DNA of 64,000 bases from Colletotrichum lupini (GCF_023278565.1 NC_064673.1:2418001-2482000); one strand, 5' to 3'. Positions 1-12,200 are shown, numbered from the stretch's first letter. The notes: a model not told the origin generated them from the letters alone. Made by a program: numbers and translations.

Positions 1-2795
1 TAAAGTACCGATCACCCCTTTTGTAGTAAGCGATTGCCTTGATGAGGTGCGGATGCTTCATTTCACGGATCATTTCTAGAACTCCTGCCTCAGCCTCGGC
101 TGCGGCATGGTACTCTGCATCATTCATGCTGACATTTCTCAGCTCTTTCACTGCTACAATGGGATGTCCATTTGTGTCGACTGACAGGCGCTGTATCATG
201 TAAGTGTCGCATCCATGAAGCCCTGGGCAATGCGTTGGTCGTGGGTTTGTGTGCGCTTACAAGTTTTGAGCTCTTCTCGAAATGAGACTGATGAATAGAC
301 CACTTTCCCACCGTGCTGAAGTGACTTTCTCTGTATCCACCAGGTTGCTCTAAGAACGGCATTCGGTGTTCCTTTCGGAAGGAGTATCTGAATTGATGTT
401 CGTTCAAGACCGGTGCAAGAAATTGCCATTGGTTGTCACAAAAGAGATACGGCGAAATAACGAATGCCCAAAACTTGTCGGCAAAAACCCTCTTGGTGAT
501 CTCAGAATGGCCAGGTTCAGCGGATCGGGTTTTCACTTGCTTGCTTTTATCGACGAAGAGAGGTAGAATAGAGTCGACAAAATTGTGCTCGTAGAACAAG
601 TCAATCCGTTCCGGGCGACTAAGGCAGGCAAGAACCGCGAAAACTCTCCTGGCCCCGGGCTTTCCACAAACGAAGGAGGCGATCTTTGATATCGTCTCTG
701 GAGATTTGTTCGTTTGATATGATAGGGTGTCTTTGACCAACTGCGTAGTTACCTTCTCTTCCAAGAAGGAGTACGGAAGAAAGGTGTTGCCTCCGCATGT
801 TCCTGCAGGAAGCTGTCTCGAGACTAATTGGCCCTGAAAGTTAGCTCCGTCGGGAATTCTGGAATCATGAAGGTGGCTCGAGCCTATGTCAGGCTCAGCG
901 CTGGACGGTGTCATTTCTAGCACGGGTTCCGGATCCCAAGGAACTGCCCAACGTCATCAGCAGAAGGTACTATCGAAAATGTCTAGGCAGGAGGTTGTGG
1001 AAAGCTTACCTTCCGGGTTTTGGTCCTGAAAAACCAAGTCTGGCATTCCTTCAGCATCAATTCTAGTGTCTTCTGAGCCAGGGGAATCCCCCCACTGATT
1101 GCTACTTCCCGCTTTCGAGCTCACGGCGAAGTAATCAGCGGCAAGGTGCTCCGATTGAATGCCAAGATATTCACGCTCTTTGCTCGCCATGTCTGGCCAC
1201 GGCACTGAATACAAAGCAAATGAGTGAATATGTTCTGCAACATGACTTAACATAGCTTCAGGGTCGACTTCAGGATCGCCTGCTGAGCTTTCGGGACATA
1301 AGGGACACTAAGGGCGTTAAAACTTTTATTTCACTAGAACGAGAGGCCCATGTTTGCTTACTTGTTCAAGATGTAGCGGCGCGTTAGATGCTGACATTGA
1401 AACAACTGCCTCGATCTGGTCTGCGGAGATGTCATTGGCGTGCTCTCTCAGAAGATGTTCAACGTAAAGTTGCTCAACGTCGAATCTCTTGGGCTCAAGA
1501 CACGCCGAGCATAGCCAATATTGCCACTGATTGTGTTCTTCTGACATGTGCTTCAGCCACTCTTTTCGTGTGTCGTAGAGCTTCTCAGGACGTTCACAAG
1601 AACTCAAAACGCAGCTGTAAGGCATTATATCCTGCGTCAAATGCTTCCTGGATGTCAGTCAGTCAAGTGAGTCCCATGAATATGCCAATGCGAGTAACGA
1701 CTTACTTCCAACGTAGGCCCATTCCTGTAGCAAGCGGCAAAGTCTGGAGACAGCATGGACAACGAAATATTTCTTGGCCTTCTTTGACTTTAGGTGGCTT
1801 GGGATAAACAACCTTTGAACTGATAGAGGAAGGCGCAGTCATTGAAGCTTGGCTTGTCAAGGCGAGATTGATGGGATTCTGAATCGCAGTAGGCACAGAA
1901 CTTGCAGCAATTGTAGCAGCAGCAAAATGAGAAAGTATGTGCGGTGACTGTGCCGCGCCTTCGGTCGTCGGTAAGTTGACGGCGTTGCCTACTTCCTGGC
2001 AGGTGCTGGGCTGACGTATTTGCAAACCCCTTACTTGTCTTTCATCGGTCGTGAAGTCATCACGCTCTTTCCCACGCTTTACACCTCGTCTCCTCGCGAA
2101 AAGGAAGCGATGACGCCTTCTTGTGTTAGACTCTATCAGCCTTTTTTGGACCTCGTTAAGTCGGTATGATGCATATTCGGGGTATCTTGTTGAGCCATTT
2201 TCTCGCTCTGACTTCGTAGCCCAGACGCTAATTAGGAAGCCGAGATGATCCCTCAGTTCATCATAGATATCTGATACATAAGAGCCGTCTGCTCTATCAC
2301 GGTGAGCCTGAGCGCCGGAACGTCGGATCGCGATCGAAATTCGAACAAGCTTTGTAATGATTGCTTCGGTGTCGGCGAATATTTCGGTCAAGGCCGGCTC
2401 TTTCTCGTCACTGGAGCTATCGGCATATTTATCGTCCACATAATCACTGTGACCAACTACTCAGAAGTTAGCAAGTGGAATAGAAAACCAGCGGAGATTG
2501 TTCAGGCTCAGGCATAGCCGTAGGTACCTGTCTGTAGACACCGGCGTGTCAATGCCTCAAGAAGCCCCAAAAGATCTATTACAACACTCCGAACAGTTTC
2601 CTTCTCGGAGAGTTGTTCGTCAAGTGAAGCATGTGCTCTGGCGAGTGCGCCTGAGCCAGCTGCCCAAAGGTTGAAATCAGCTAGTCGTTTCCTTGCCCAC
2701 TCATCCGTCATTAGCGCTGGCTGAGCAACACACTCTTGCAATCGCTCGCGACAACTCAGACTAGCCTCATAGATGGAGCTATATGCTAAGGCCAT
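1..2795 (-). CDS. C2H2-type NLR-like N-terminal module fused to a protein kinase domain (3' end outside window)
   Basis: Six exons join in phase: 2795-2528, 2456-1706, 1647-1362, 1307-1010, 943-261 and 190-1, with introns of 54-71 bp that all have GT/AG ends. The ATG at 2795 opens an N-terminal region (residues 1-340) of the type found at the front of many fungal NLR-like proteins, with the motif RLIESNTRRRHRFLFARRR. Cys/His pairs of C2H2 type follow: FRCPCC, then Cys/His groups in exon 3, then CPLC with HVAEHIH in exon 4 (C436 onward). Exon 4 splices in phase into exon 5, which leads into a kinase N-lobe: a poorly conserved glycine loop near GGYRESHFSTV, the beta-3 lysine in VAVKEL (about residue 777), a Glu-rich helix C and HPHLIKAIAYY. 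The rest of the kinase is off the window. There is no NACHT or NB-ARC in between. It is head-to-head with the S8 protease gene. Seen: exon joins and motifs. Inferred: a signalling or immune receptor-like role. Confidence 0.8.
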
Positions 2796-3243
2796 TGCTT
2801 CAGCTCATATTCTAGCCACAGCGCGCGACCATATGCACTGATGCGAATGAGATTTGGTGTATCGACGAGAGTTGAATGTCGCCTTGTTGGTTTTGTCAGC
2901 TGACATGGGACAGAAAGAACCCCTCCCCCTCCCCCTCTTCTGACTGCAAGATGTTGCAATTGGCTCTCTCAACACGGCGTCTCGTTCTCCCGGGACAGCA
3001 TTCAATCAATCTGTAGGCAACCTAACCAGGCTGACCTATCAACATCATCTTTCGCCGCAAGAATCATCTTAGTCAGATTCATCACTAGGTCCTGCCCGCC
3101 AATACCCACACCAGCAATTTTCCCGAATTGCATCTGATCAGGCTGGCTCGGTTTGGACCCCTCAACCGTCCAGTGCGCACTTTCATCGATCGGAAGCGAT
3201 TATCGCTGCCACAGCTGGCTTTCTTTTTGACCAGCTACCTCAG
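2796..3243. promoter_or_regulatory. shared intergenic region between two divergent NLR-like genes
   Basis: About 450 bp separate the start codons of the divergent kinase and protease genes, so both promoters must lie here or overlap the genes. A C-rich run near 2921-2938 is the only compositional feature I see. The frame upstream of the protease ATG stays open back to a TAG at about 3071, so a further 5' coding exon of that gene within this stretch cannot be excluded. Confidence 0.4.
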
Positions 3244-6183
3244 ATGTCGACTATTCCAGAGTACCCAGGGGTTCAGCTCGTTCAGCAGTCGTTCCCAAGG
3301 GTCTCGGCTCTATTGGTGAAGTATGCCAGTCGGAAGATCAACACTAAGCTGGCAGCGCTGGGGGCTCATCTATGCGCCTTCGCGGAGGAGACGTCTTCCT
3401 TTTCTGACGGCATCAAGAGAGCCCTGGAGAGAGATCGGAGAATCGACAGGCTCTTGTCTCAAGTCGAGCAAGTTATCTGTGTAAGTTCATCTCATCATTC
3501 TTCACGCGTTCCGCATTAAACCTACCTTTGATGAGCTCTCCGAACATTTGATCTAAATTCTCAGACTGACACGATGATAGTTCCAAGACACATCTGTACA
3601 AACTATCGCCAAGTATCCTACGCTTCGAAAGGTTGCTGCTGCGCAGTCTTTCGTAGAAGACACAGAAGCTGGCGGTGTATCCGGCCTTTTTGGCCTTGAT
3701 ACCTTCTTCTGGGGAGACAATAGCCAGGCAAGTTCATCGCTCGCGACAAACATCAAGAAAGCAGTCTCAAAGCGAAGGATTGATTACGACTCACTTTTCG
3801 AAATTTTGGACCTGTGTTCCGAGATAACAGCAAAAGATGACCTGGTTGAATCGACTGATCTTGACGCAAATTCGAGATATGAGGATGTATCAGATTACAC
3901 CAAACGTGCAAAAGAAGTTCGAAAGATTCTCGCCAACCACGCACTATGCAGTTGCACAGATGCAGAAAATCCAGCAAACACCAGACACCGGGCACGGCTG
4001 AGACTGAAGCCCGTTTACTCGGCAGATGATCACCATCAGCTGCGGTTCGATATGCTATTTTCTGCCACCCTAAACCCTCTCCAAGGAGGGACATTGAATT
4101 GGCAGGAGGTTCAAATTCTATTGTCTACCAGGAAAGCTAGCAAGGGCAAGACAATACATTTCGCAGGAGACCCCGTACCTCAGAGACAGGGAGCTGAAGA
4201 ACACCATGGCCACATGAGCATACAAGACTCTAAGATCGTTGACAGCCTATGTGAGCTCATTATCGGCAACTATGGGTCTGTGTTGTATTTCAAGGTAATT
4301 CAAGAGCGGCTAACGGTCTTACTGGATCCACCAGGGCCGAGCCATCTGGGGAACTCATTTGCAGCACAAGTCGGACTGCGTCTTGGAGATATCCTGGAAA
4401 GGTTCGACATGAGGTACGGAATGAGGCCAGTACTTGCGTACACGATAGCCAAGGCAGTATGGCTCCACTATGATTCGGACTGGATGAGCGTAGCGACAAG
4501 CAGTGACGACATTTTCTTCATGGGGGAGGAAGACGACGGAGACACCAACTACTTCTGCAAGCCTTATCTCTCGACGGATATTCATACAGAATTTCAGCAG
4601 CGAGAGCCGGAATGTCGACAGGTCATCGGCATGATGCACCGTTATCCTCGCGTTCTGGCTCTCGGAATAGTCCTTGTTGAGATCGCAACAAGGCAGCATA
4701 TCTATTTCGAGAGCCATCCGAGTACTTGGACGCCCAAATACGCGAACGAAGTACTCACAACATTGCGAAAGTCATTACAGAACGAGAGTTTTCAAGAAGA
4801 TTGCCATTTCCCTCGTTACAAGCTAGCTGCTGCGAAGTGTCTGGACCCGATATTGTTCAAGAACGCGCCCTTCAATCCAGGGAGACCCGAAGAGAATCTT
4901 GAAGCGAGGCGCACAATACTACACGATTAAATTGTGGAGCCTTTGAGGAAGTTGATTGAGGGAACAGGCTGGGATGCCGAGTTTGACGAAATGGAACGAA
5001 CGGCAATGGTTCCGAGGCACCGTGAACGTGAGCCATTGAAACATCTACCCGCAAATAGAGTCCCGAAAGCAGGCAGCGAAATGAACCCGCTGTCTTCCTT
5101 GGAAAGGTCAGTATGTACTTCCTGTAGGACACAGTTGAGACCTCGTGGCCGCCTTCAGATGCTGACGGACGCCTAAAGCTACAAGAAAAGCCGTTGGATT
5201 GAACAGGTATCTCAGCTTAACCACATGGTAAGAAAAGACAAAAAGCAAGGCACGAAGAGCAGCCGCATCAAGCTTGCCATTCTGGACACTGGATATGACA
5301 CCAACGCGCCGACCTTTGACATTCCGAGCAGGTCAAAGAACATTACGTGGCACGACTTCGTATCAAATTCGATCCATCCTGTAGACACTGACGGCCACGG
5401 AACGCACCTTCTGACACTACTTTTAAAGCTGGAGGTCCAGGCTGACATCTTTGTTGCTCGCATCACTGAGAACAGCCAGTCTCTCAAAACGGCCGAAATA
5501 AACGTCGCGCAAGCAATCCACAAAGCGGCCCATGAATGGGACGTTGACTTCATTTCACTGTCATTTGGCTTTCCGCACCACGTTAAGGGTATACGAGACG
5601 CCATAAATGACGCAGTTCATCACAAAGACGGAGCGATCACAATCCTAGCGGCTGCCAACAACGACGGCTTTAACAGCTGGGAGATGTTCCCAGCAAACCT
5701 TGGTGACAAAGTCATATCGATTCGTGGCACAAACGAGGATGGGGCCTTCGACCCTAGATTTAACCCTCCAATGAGCTCGAGCGAGTCTGTATTCGGGACC
5801 CTTGGTGTCGACGTGCATTCAGATTGGATTGGTCATGAGCTAAGCCGTTCAATGTCCGGCTGCTCCGTCGCAACTCCAATTGCATTGTCAATTGCAGTGA
5901 TGGTTCTTAAGTACGCATCAAACCGGACAGATCATTTCAGCCCGCAGGACTTGAGGTTACTTAAAACTCGAAGAGGCATCTTTGAGTTGTTCAAGGGTAT
6001 CTCCATGACCCCTATGATCCAGTCACTAAGCCATGGTCTAACGTCTTACCAGAGATTAGCATTCCAGCTGGAAATGAGCGACATTACCTGTCTCCCTTCG
6101 AGCTTTTTAAGCTGCGTGAGGACGTTCGCCTAGCACGGTTGAAATCGGCTCTGGGTAGACATCCAGAAAGATTGGGAGCTTAG
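3244..6183 (+). pseudogene. DUF7580-subtilisin (peptidase S8) NLR-like protein, broken by a stop codon and a frameshift
   Basis: Exons 3244-3480, 3581-5106 and 5179-6183 join in phase (introns of 100 and 72 bp, the second with a CTGAC branch site). The first two exons encode a DUF7580-like region. The third encodes a subtilisin domain with a complete triad: Asp in AILDTGYD (codon at 5285), His in DGHGTH (5396) and Ser in SGCSVATP (5864). Asn residues in AAANNDG fit the oxyanion site. Two lesions are visible. A TAA at 4928-4930 (codon 529) interrupts an otherwise continuous frame whose continuation (IVEPLRKLIEGTGWD) still looks like the conserved end of DUF7580. Near 5996-5998 one base appears lost: the original frame ends early, at 6131-6133, while the next frame carries YLHDPYDPVTKPW and ends YLSPFELFKLREDVR to a TAG at 6181. 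The TAA could come from CAA by a RIP-type CpA change. Alternative: two separate shorter proteins are translated. The ATG at 3244 is the first available in this frame. Confidence 0.75.
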
Positions 6184-7365
6184 TTTGTCACATTATGCTG
6201 TTGACACCGTATTGAGCTGATATCGGAGAAGACACAACACAGTTCTATGAATACAGAAGACTGTTTCGCAGTAATCAACATGTACCATTTCAGCGCGTTC
6301 GCTGAATCTTCTGGTCTCCAGCAACGGCATCTTCACATACACAGCCGATATTAACAGTGAACATAACAGTACCGATGAGATACAGTTCTTTCAGAAGGCT
6401 GCGATGGCCACGTTTCAGTCCTAAAACCGAAGTACATGTATCTCTTAGCGCCCAGGGATCCCTCAGTCACGCCTAGCAACGTATCAGAAGGCGTACACCT
6501 CGTACACAACAAGGGGCCTAATTCCTCGTCAGGTGCGCTACCTTATCTGAGGGTCTAAGATATCAGCGTTGCTTTCCTTCACACATTTCTCAAAGCCATC
6601 AATTCGCATACCCTACCTGCTGTACTGCGCATGGCAACTGATAATTGGGAGGTTTCGATCGTTGCACCACTTTGACCCGAAAGTGGGACTTCTGCTTTGT
6701 CGAGAGATGCTGTAGTAATTACTCAAGACGCATCCCGTTGGTTGTAATGGGACCGACCTCGAAAGTTTTGGAGCATTTGACTAGCTTGTCCCAATGCAGA
6801 CAGGGCGTTTAGTCTGAACTCGGCCTCGGTGTGATCGCTGGTCTGGAGTTTAGGAAGCCTGAAATCAATCCCTGACTTATGTCCGATGTCCTCTTTTGCC
6901 CCAGTACAAAGATACATCCAGATATCGTTTCCATCGGAAAGGTTCAGCCAAAGAGTCGGCACATACTACCCAGAATCTGCATCAAATTAACGGCCCATTC
7001 AATTATCTTTAAAAATCCATGCGCCATGCTATCGCCGAGTAATTTCAGTTTAATGAGTACTGTTTGATGTCGTGAATACTGTGCTTCAACGCAGCTGATT
7101 GATGCCTAATGTGAAGCCTGAAGCCATCTTCAAGAGGATCATCTCTCGAGGCAGAGAACGTGAGTGGGCGGCACAGCAAGTGCGGGGAACATGTTGCCAA
7201 AGGCCAATGGGACTGTCTATCTCACATCAAAACCAAAGCGCCTCGGATTTCGATTATGAGTCACGACTTGGCTCGAAACCGCCTTGACCAAAATATCGTC
7301 AGTTGCTCTTATCATCCAACCATCTTTCATCGTGGTTTGATTCTGAGAAGAACCCTTAAAGTACA
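6184..7365. other. intergenic stretch between the S8 gene and the gasdermin-like gene
   Basis: About 1.2 kb without a convincing intact gene. Apart from the possible minus-strand relic at 6723-7055 I see nothing recognisable. Confidence 0.4.
6723..7055 (-). pseudogene. possible relic of an unidentified gene
   Basis: The minus strand has a 79-codon open stretch (6962-6723) with protein-like composition, for example YLCTGAKEDIGHKSG and LPKLQTSDHTEAEFRLNALS. Just upstream, in another frame, is KLLGDSMAHGFLKIIEWAVN. A stop and frame change separate the two parts, and no clean start or splice pair joins them. I do not recognise the family. It may be a decayed fragment of another gene of the same accessory locus, or chance. 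Confidence 0.2.
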
Positions 7366-8220
7366 ATGGCGGAAAAGACGTACTTCCTCGCTCCCAACTT
7401 TGATTTCCCTCCCGGCAGTTCCATCCTCCTAGGCAGCCTGATCTCAGATCCCCTGACTCCTCACCGTTCGCTGGCGCAGCTCGAGAAATGGCCTGATGTC
7501 ACAACAATTGTCGACAAGGAGGCCGTCATCTCTCGAGGTAAAGGGAACGGGGCCAATATCTCGCTAGGCGCCCAGATGCTTGGAGCTATAGGCGCCAAAA
7601 TCGGCGGCGGTGTTGAGAAGAGCCGAGCGACGGAGTACAGAATGTCTGCGCTCAAGACAGAGTTCTTCACTCGCGACCCAGGGGAAGATGAGATCAAGAA
7701 GCTCATCGCTGAATGTCCCAGAGCGCGAAAGGTACTCATCGACGCGCCCATTTGGCGGCCTGGGAAGCTTTTTATCATCACCGGTTTGAAGATTGCTGAG
7801 GAGTTCTCAATGTCAAGCACTACGACTGGCCGACGTGAAGGTGACGTGGAGGGTACGGCGCCTGTTCTCGCTGCTGCAGGACTCAATGTTGAGGCGGGCA
7901 TTGGAAGCTTTTTCGAGAGCAGTGAGGGCATGAGCCTCGAGGCGGTAGGCGATAGAATACTGGCATATCGCCTGGTAAAGATCAGTTTGAAAGGGCTGAA
8001 GAGAAAGGAACTCGAAATCGACGAATATCGATCCAATGACATTGGAAAGATGCTGGGTCACAGGGAAGATGAGATAGATGAGCAGTCTCTTACTAGCATC
8101 GAAGTTGCCGACGCCCTGGAAGATGATTTGGATAGTGATGACGATGATGAAATGGACGCTGTTGAGGTAATCACCGAAGTAGACTCTGATGAAGGTCATT
8201 TGCGTGTGGTTTCTGCCTAA
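7366..8220 (+). CDS. probable gasdermin-like pore-forming cell-death protein (RCD-1/HET-Q1 type)
   Basis: Single-exon 284-residue protein with a good start context (ACAATGGC). It has no signal peptide and no classical membrane helix. Residues 1-210 follow a gasdermin-N-like order: an opening strand YFLAPNFDFPPG, then ILLGSLISDP, a small-residue amphipathic segment at about 62-100 (SLGAQMLGAIGAKIGGG), the strand LFIITGLKIAEEFSM at 135-149, a second Gly/Ala-rich segment at 160-185, and ILAYRLVKISLKGL at 198-211. Residues 232-284 are a strongly acidic tail (DDLDSDDDDE). In known fungal gasdermin-like proteins a short C-terminal piece is removed by a subtilisin or caspase-like protease encoded next door. 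Here an S8 NLR-like gene lies 1.2 kb upstream on the same strand. Seen: sequence, size and neighbour. Inferred: family and cell-death function. It could instead belong to another uncharacterised all-beta fungal family. Confidence 0.55.
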   Translation: MAEKTYFLAPNFDFPPGSSILLGSLISDPLTPHRSLAQLEKWPDVTTIVDKEAVISRGKGNGANISLGAQMLGAIGAKIGGGVEKSRATEYRMSALKTEFFTRDPGEDEIKKLIAECPRARKVLIDAPIWRPGKLFIITGLKIAEEFSMSSTTTGRREGDVEGTAPVLAAAGLNVEAGIGSFFESSEGMSLEAVGDRILAYRLVKISLKGLKRKELEIDEYRSNDIGKMLGHREDEIDEQSLTSIEVADALEDDLDSDDDDEMDAVEVITEVDSDEGHLRVVSA

Positions 8221-9036
8221 ATAATGACTTTGAAGGTAGATGTGGATCGTTCAATGCTGGAAGTCACATAATTTGTAATTCATAGAAGCTCCAAGATCCC
8301 GAACCTAGAGTTACCTCAGTGAGATGAAAATCAAACTAAACCTCGCAGCAGAAATGTGAGTTTGAATACCAAAGGAATAGTTGATAAGGCGGATCTGATG
8401 ATGAATAGTGGAGTTAGAGCAGTTTCGGCGGGGACGGACGTCTTTTGGCATTGGGATTCGCCGCTCGGTTAATCAAAGTAGGGCGGAAACACAACTAGCA
8501 ACCGTACTGTGTACGGGCTCGTCGCTTGCTTGATCGAGACTATGGCTTAATCTCTCTAATTAAGTTCATTTCTCGTTGAAACATTGCTACAATACCTCAC
8601 GCTTCTCCAGGTCTCTGTCTCGTCTGATTTTTCGAGATCAATGTTGCCAGGCTCGAGTTTCCCATTTTCAGTCCTGTGTAAAGATCAAAGTTGATGAATA
8701 ATAAGACATCCGGACTACCGCTGAAAAGTAATCTCATCTGGATACAAAATAAACATCCCATCGCACCTAAGACTCTGGTTCGCAGCATATCGACGTAAAA
8801 CCTCGTACCTTGCCCGGAACAGTGATTGGAAAACTCTTCCCTGACAGCTCTGCTTCCGTGCAAGGGTTCCTCGACTTCTCGCAATCTCTCTATAACTTTG
8901 GCCAACACCGATATTATTAGGAAGTACCAGCGGAGAAAGTCAAAGTCTGGTACAGCACACTAGAATAAACCGCCTCCCTTGATGCCTGATTTTGAGCATG
9001 CCTTCGCACATACTTGAATTATGGCATAGCTATATA
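8221..9036. other. intergenic, no gene recognised
   Basis: About 0.8 kb of normal-composition DNA between the gasdermin-like gene and the retrotransposon. No protein-like reading frame or RNA gene was seen. Confidence 0.4.
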
Positions 9037-9041
9037 ATACA

Positions 9042-9218
9042 TATTACGTAATAGGGATAGTAATCGTATCTTACGAAGTGCCCATTACGTACTGAATTAC
9101 GTATCTATCTTAGATATTATATATATAGACCTTTTCTTTTTATCTATTTTTATTTTAATAGTTAAGTTATTTTTATTATATTTTATATACTTATTATTAC
9201 GTATTATAATTCGTAATA
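9042..9218. repeat. left LTR of the RIP-degraded retrotransposon
   Basis: This 177-bp repeat begins TATTACGTAATA and ends CGTAATA. It aligns without gaps to 17375-17551 with about two dozen differences, every one a C/T or G/A transition. Termini that would normally read TG...CA read TA...TA, as RIP at CpA on either strand would produce. The left copy is more heavily mutated in its last 50 bp than the right copy. Confidence 0.85.
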
Positions 9219-12200
9219 ATTATAAACCTAGCTTTTAATTAAGACCTTATATTATAATAATATACTTATTAATACGATTTTTATAATCTTTTTAAAATAA
9301 CTAACTTATTTATATTTATTTTAACTTAAGCTAAATTAACTAGTTATAATAATTAAATTAAATAGTTTAACGTACTTTATATTATAAATAAGGGCGTCGG
9401 GGTTTAGAAATACGTTAACTTAAATATTTTAAATTCTAACGTATTCCTTAACCCTTTTATAACGCTTACTTCGTCCTCTAAATTTAAATAATTAATTATA
9501 ACCCGTAATAAAAAAGAATTACGAGCTTACTAAGCCTATTATAAAGTATTTAAAAACGACTAAAGAAATTAAAAAATTCTTTATTAATAGTTTTTAAATA
9601 TAATTCTTAGTACGAACTTTTTAACTTTTTTAAATATAAATAAATTATAGAATTAAGCTAGGTCTTTTTTTATAAAGCTAGTTATATTATTTATTTTATA
9701 TAGATAAATTTATTTTTATATTATATTTATAAAGAGGATTTATATACTTAAGAATATTCAAAAATAATAAGAGCTTAATACTAAATATAAGTAATTTATA
9801 GTTTATAAACGTAACATTATTAATATATATATTAAAATCTTTACTTAGTAATTAGTAAAATTAATTAACGTTATACTATATAAATACGTATTTTAAAAAG
9901 TTATTAAAAATAGTACTAAGTTTAGTATATAGCGAATTATTAAATATTTAAAATAGGAATTTACGCCCTTTAAATTAATAATAAAGAATGCGGTTTAAGA
10001 AGAATATTAATAAGCCTTTAATAAAGCAAGGACTAGAATTAATTCTTAATATTAGTATAAAAAGTAGTAATTTACTTATTTTTAAGTTAAAATATATAAT
10101 ATTTTAAAAATTAGTAAAGAGATTACCGTACTTAATTTCTTAGTTATAATTAAGTTTAGACTTAACTTTATATAGGGCTAATATATATATAAAACTTTTA
10201 ATAAATTAATAACTTTTAGAATATATACGAGGACCCTCGAAGAAATTATATATATATTTAATTTAGTAACTTAGGACGTATATACTAAACGACCTTTAGG
10301 TTAAAGAGGGGCTTATTTCATTTTTATTAAACGCTTTAACTTAGTTAACGATATAAATAATAAGAGTAATATTATATACTCTTATAATTACGTATACCTA
10401 GAATACTTTATAGTATATTAAAAATTAAAATAAGTATTTATAAATTAAAATATTAATAAGTTATTAATATAAATATTAAAGAGCTATATAAAAAAAGTCC
10501 TTATTATTATTAAATTAAATAAGTAAAAATTATTTTATAATAAGTTTAAAAAAGCTAGTTAGTTAAAGAATAATAGAACTTCTCAAAAACCTAGGTTTTT
10601 AAAAAGATCCTTTAACTAACTTATAGCGAGCTTATTAATAAACTAGGACGAGGGCTATATAGTTATTATATTTATAAAAAGTTAGGACTTAGAAATAAAC
10701 GTAATTTTTAGTACCTTTATAAATAGTACTTATCCCTTTTTTTAAAATATAATAATAAATAGTTATAAAGTAATATATTTAGTTAATAATAAGAGCTTAT
10801 TTAAACCCGAGAGTTACGTATTATTAAATAATAAAAATTATATTAAATTAAGAACTATTATATTATTTATTATTATATATAGTATTTATATTATAAAGGG
10901 CGTTTTAAACGGACCTAAAGGAAAGAGAACTTATAATTTAAAGCTTTAGAACGTTACTTATATTAAGGGATTTTATATTAATATAGTCTTAGAGACTCTA
11001 TTAAATAGAAACGTACTTTAGTACTACGATCTAAATTATATTTTATAATAAAGAACGCTTTATAAGAGTATTATTAAAAAGTAGTTTATTTAAAATAATA
11101 ATCTAATCTTTTTTAAATATAAGCTCTTTTAATCTTATCCTTTTTTTATAAACTTTAAGTATATTTTATAGAGCTTAATTCGTATTATATTATTAATTAA
11201 TTATAAAAGTTTTTATTATTTATATTAACGTATTTATAAGAGGTTTAATAGCGCGCTCCTTTAGTATTTTAAAATAAGTTATTTTAAACTTAATACTTTT
11301 TATTAATTATTATATAAAACTTAAAATATGCATATTAAACCTTTATTATAAATTAAGTATAAAGTATATATATTATTTAAAACTAAAATGGTAGTTTTAA
11401 GAGGACTACCCTTAAGAAGAGCCTTACGGCTATAGTATTATATATATTAAGATCTTTTTTATTTTAAACTATTTCTTAGTAAATAATAATATATACCTAT
11501 AGTTTTTAACGAATATAGTAAGTAATTTAAGGGGTTCTTTTTAAAGACTAAAATAGAAAAAGAAGTACTTTTTATATTATAAAGCCTCGAGGTAGCGATT
11601 CGTTATTAAAAAAGGACTCTAATTTACTTTTTTAAAAGTAATAATAAGATCGCCCTCTTAATTATAAACGTTAGATACGTATATAAGACGTAGTATAATA
11701 AGCTAAGAATTAAAATAAAACTTCTATTTTTAGATATAAAAGAACCCATAAGTAATATTAAAAAAGTAAGTTAACTCGTAATTATTAAAGTTCGAAAGAT
11801 ATACCTTTTTACGAACCTCTTTACGAATTTATAAAATAAAATAATATTAATAGTAATTTTTATTTATAATATTACTTTATAAGAGGCTAATAAAAGAGAT
11901 TTACTTATTATAATAAAAATTAATTAATAAAAATAGTATTAATACTAATAATAATAGGTTACTAAGTACGGAATTCTAAACTAATTATTTTATATTTTAA
12001 TAGCCTTTATATATATAATTACTAAGTATACCCTTTTTATAAGGATTATAAAAAGGGTATATATTAAAAAGAGTTTAAAGTACTTTTCTATAAGTATATA
12101 GGATACTTAGTTAAATATATATTAAAAATATATAACTTATATAAGGTCTAAGTACCCGTACTTAAGTAAGTATTTATTATAAAAAATATTAAGTTTAATA

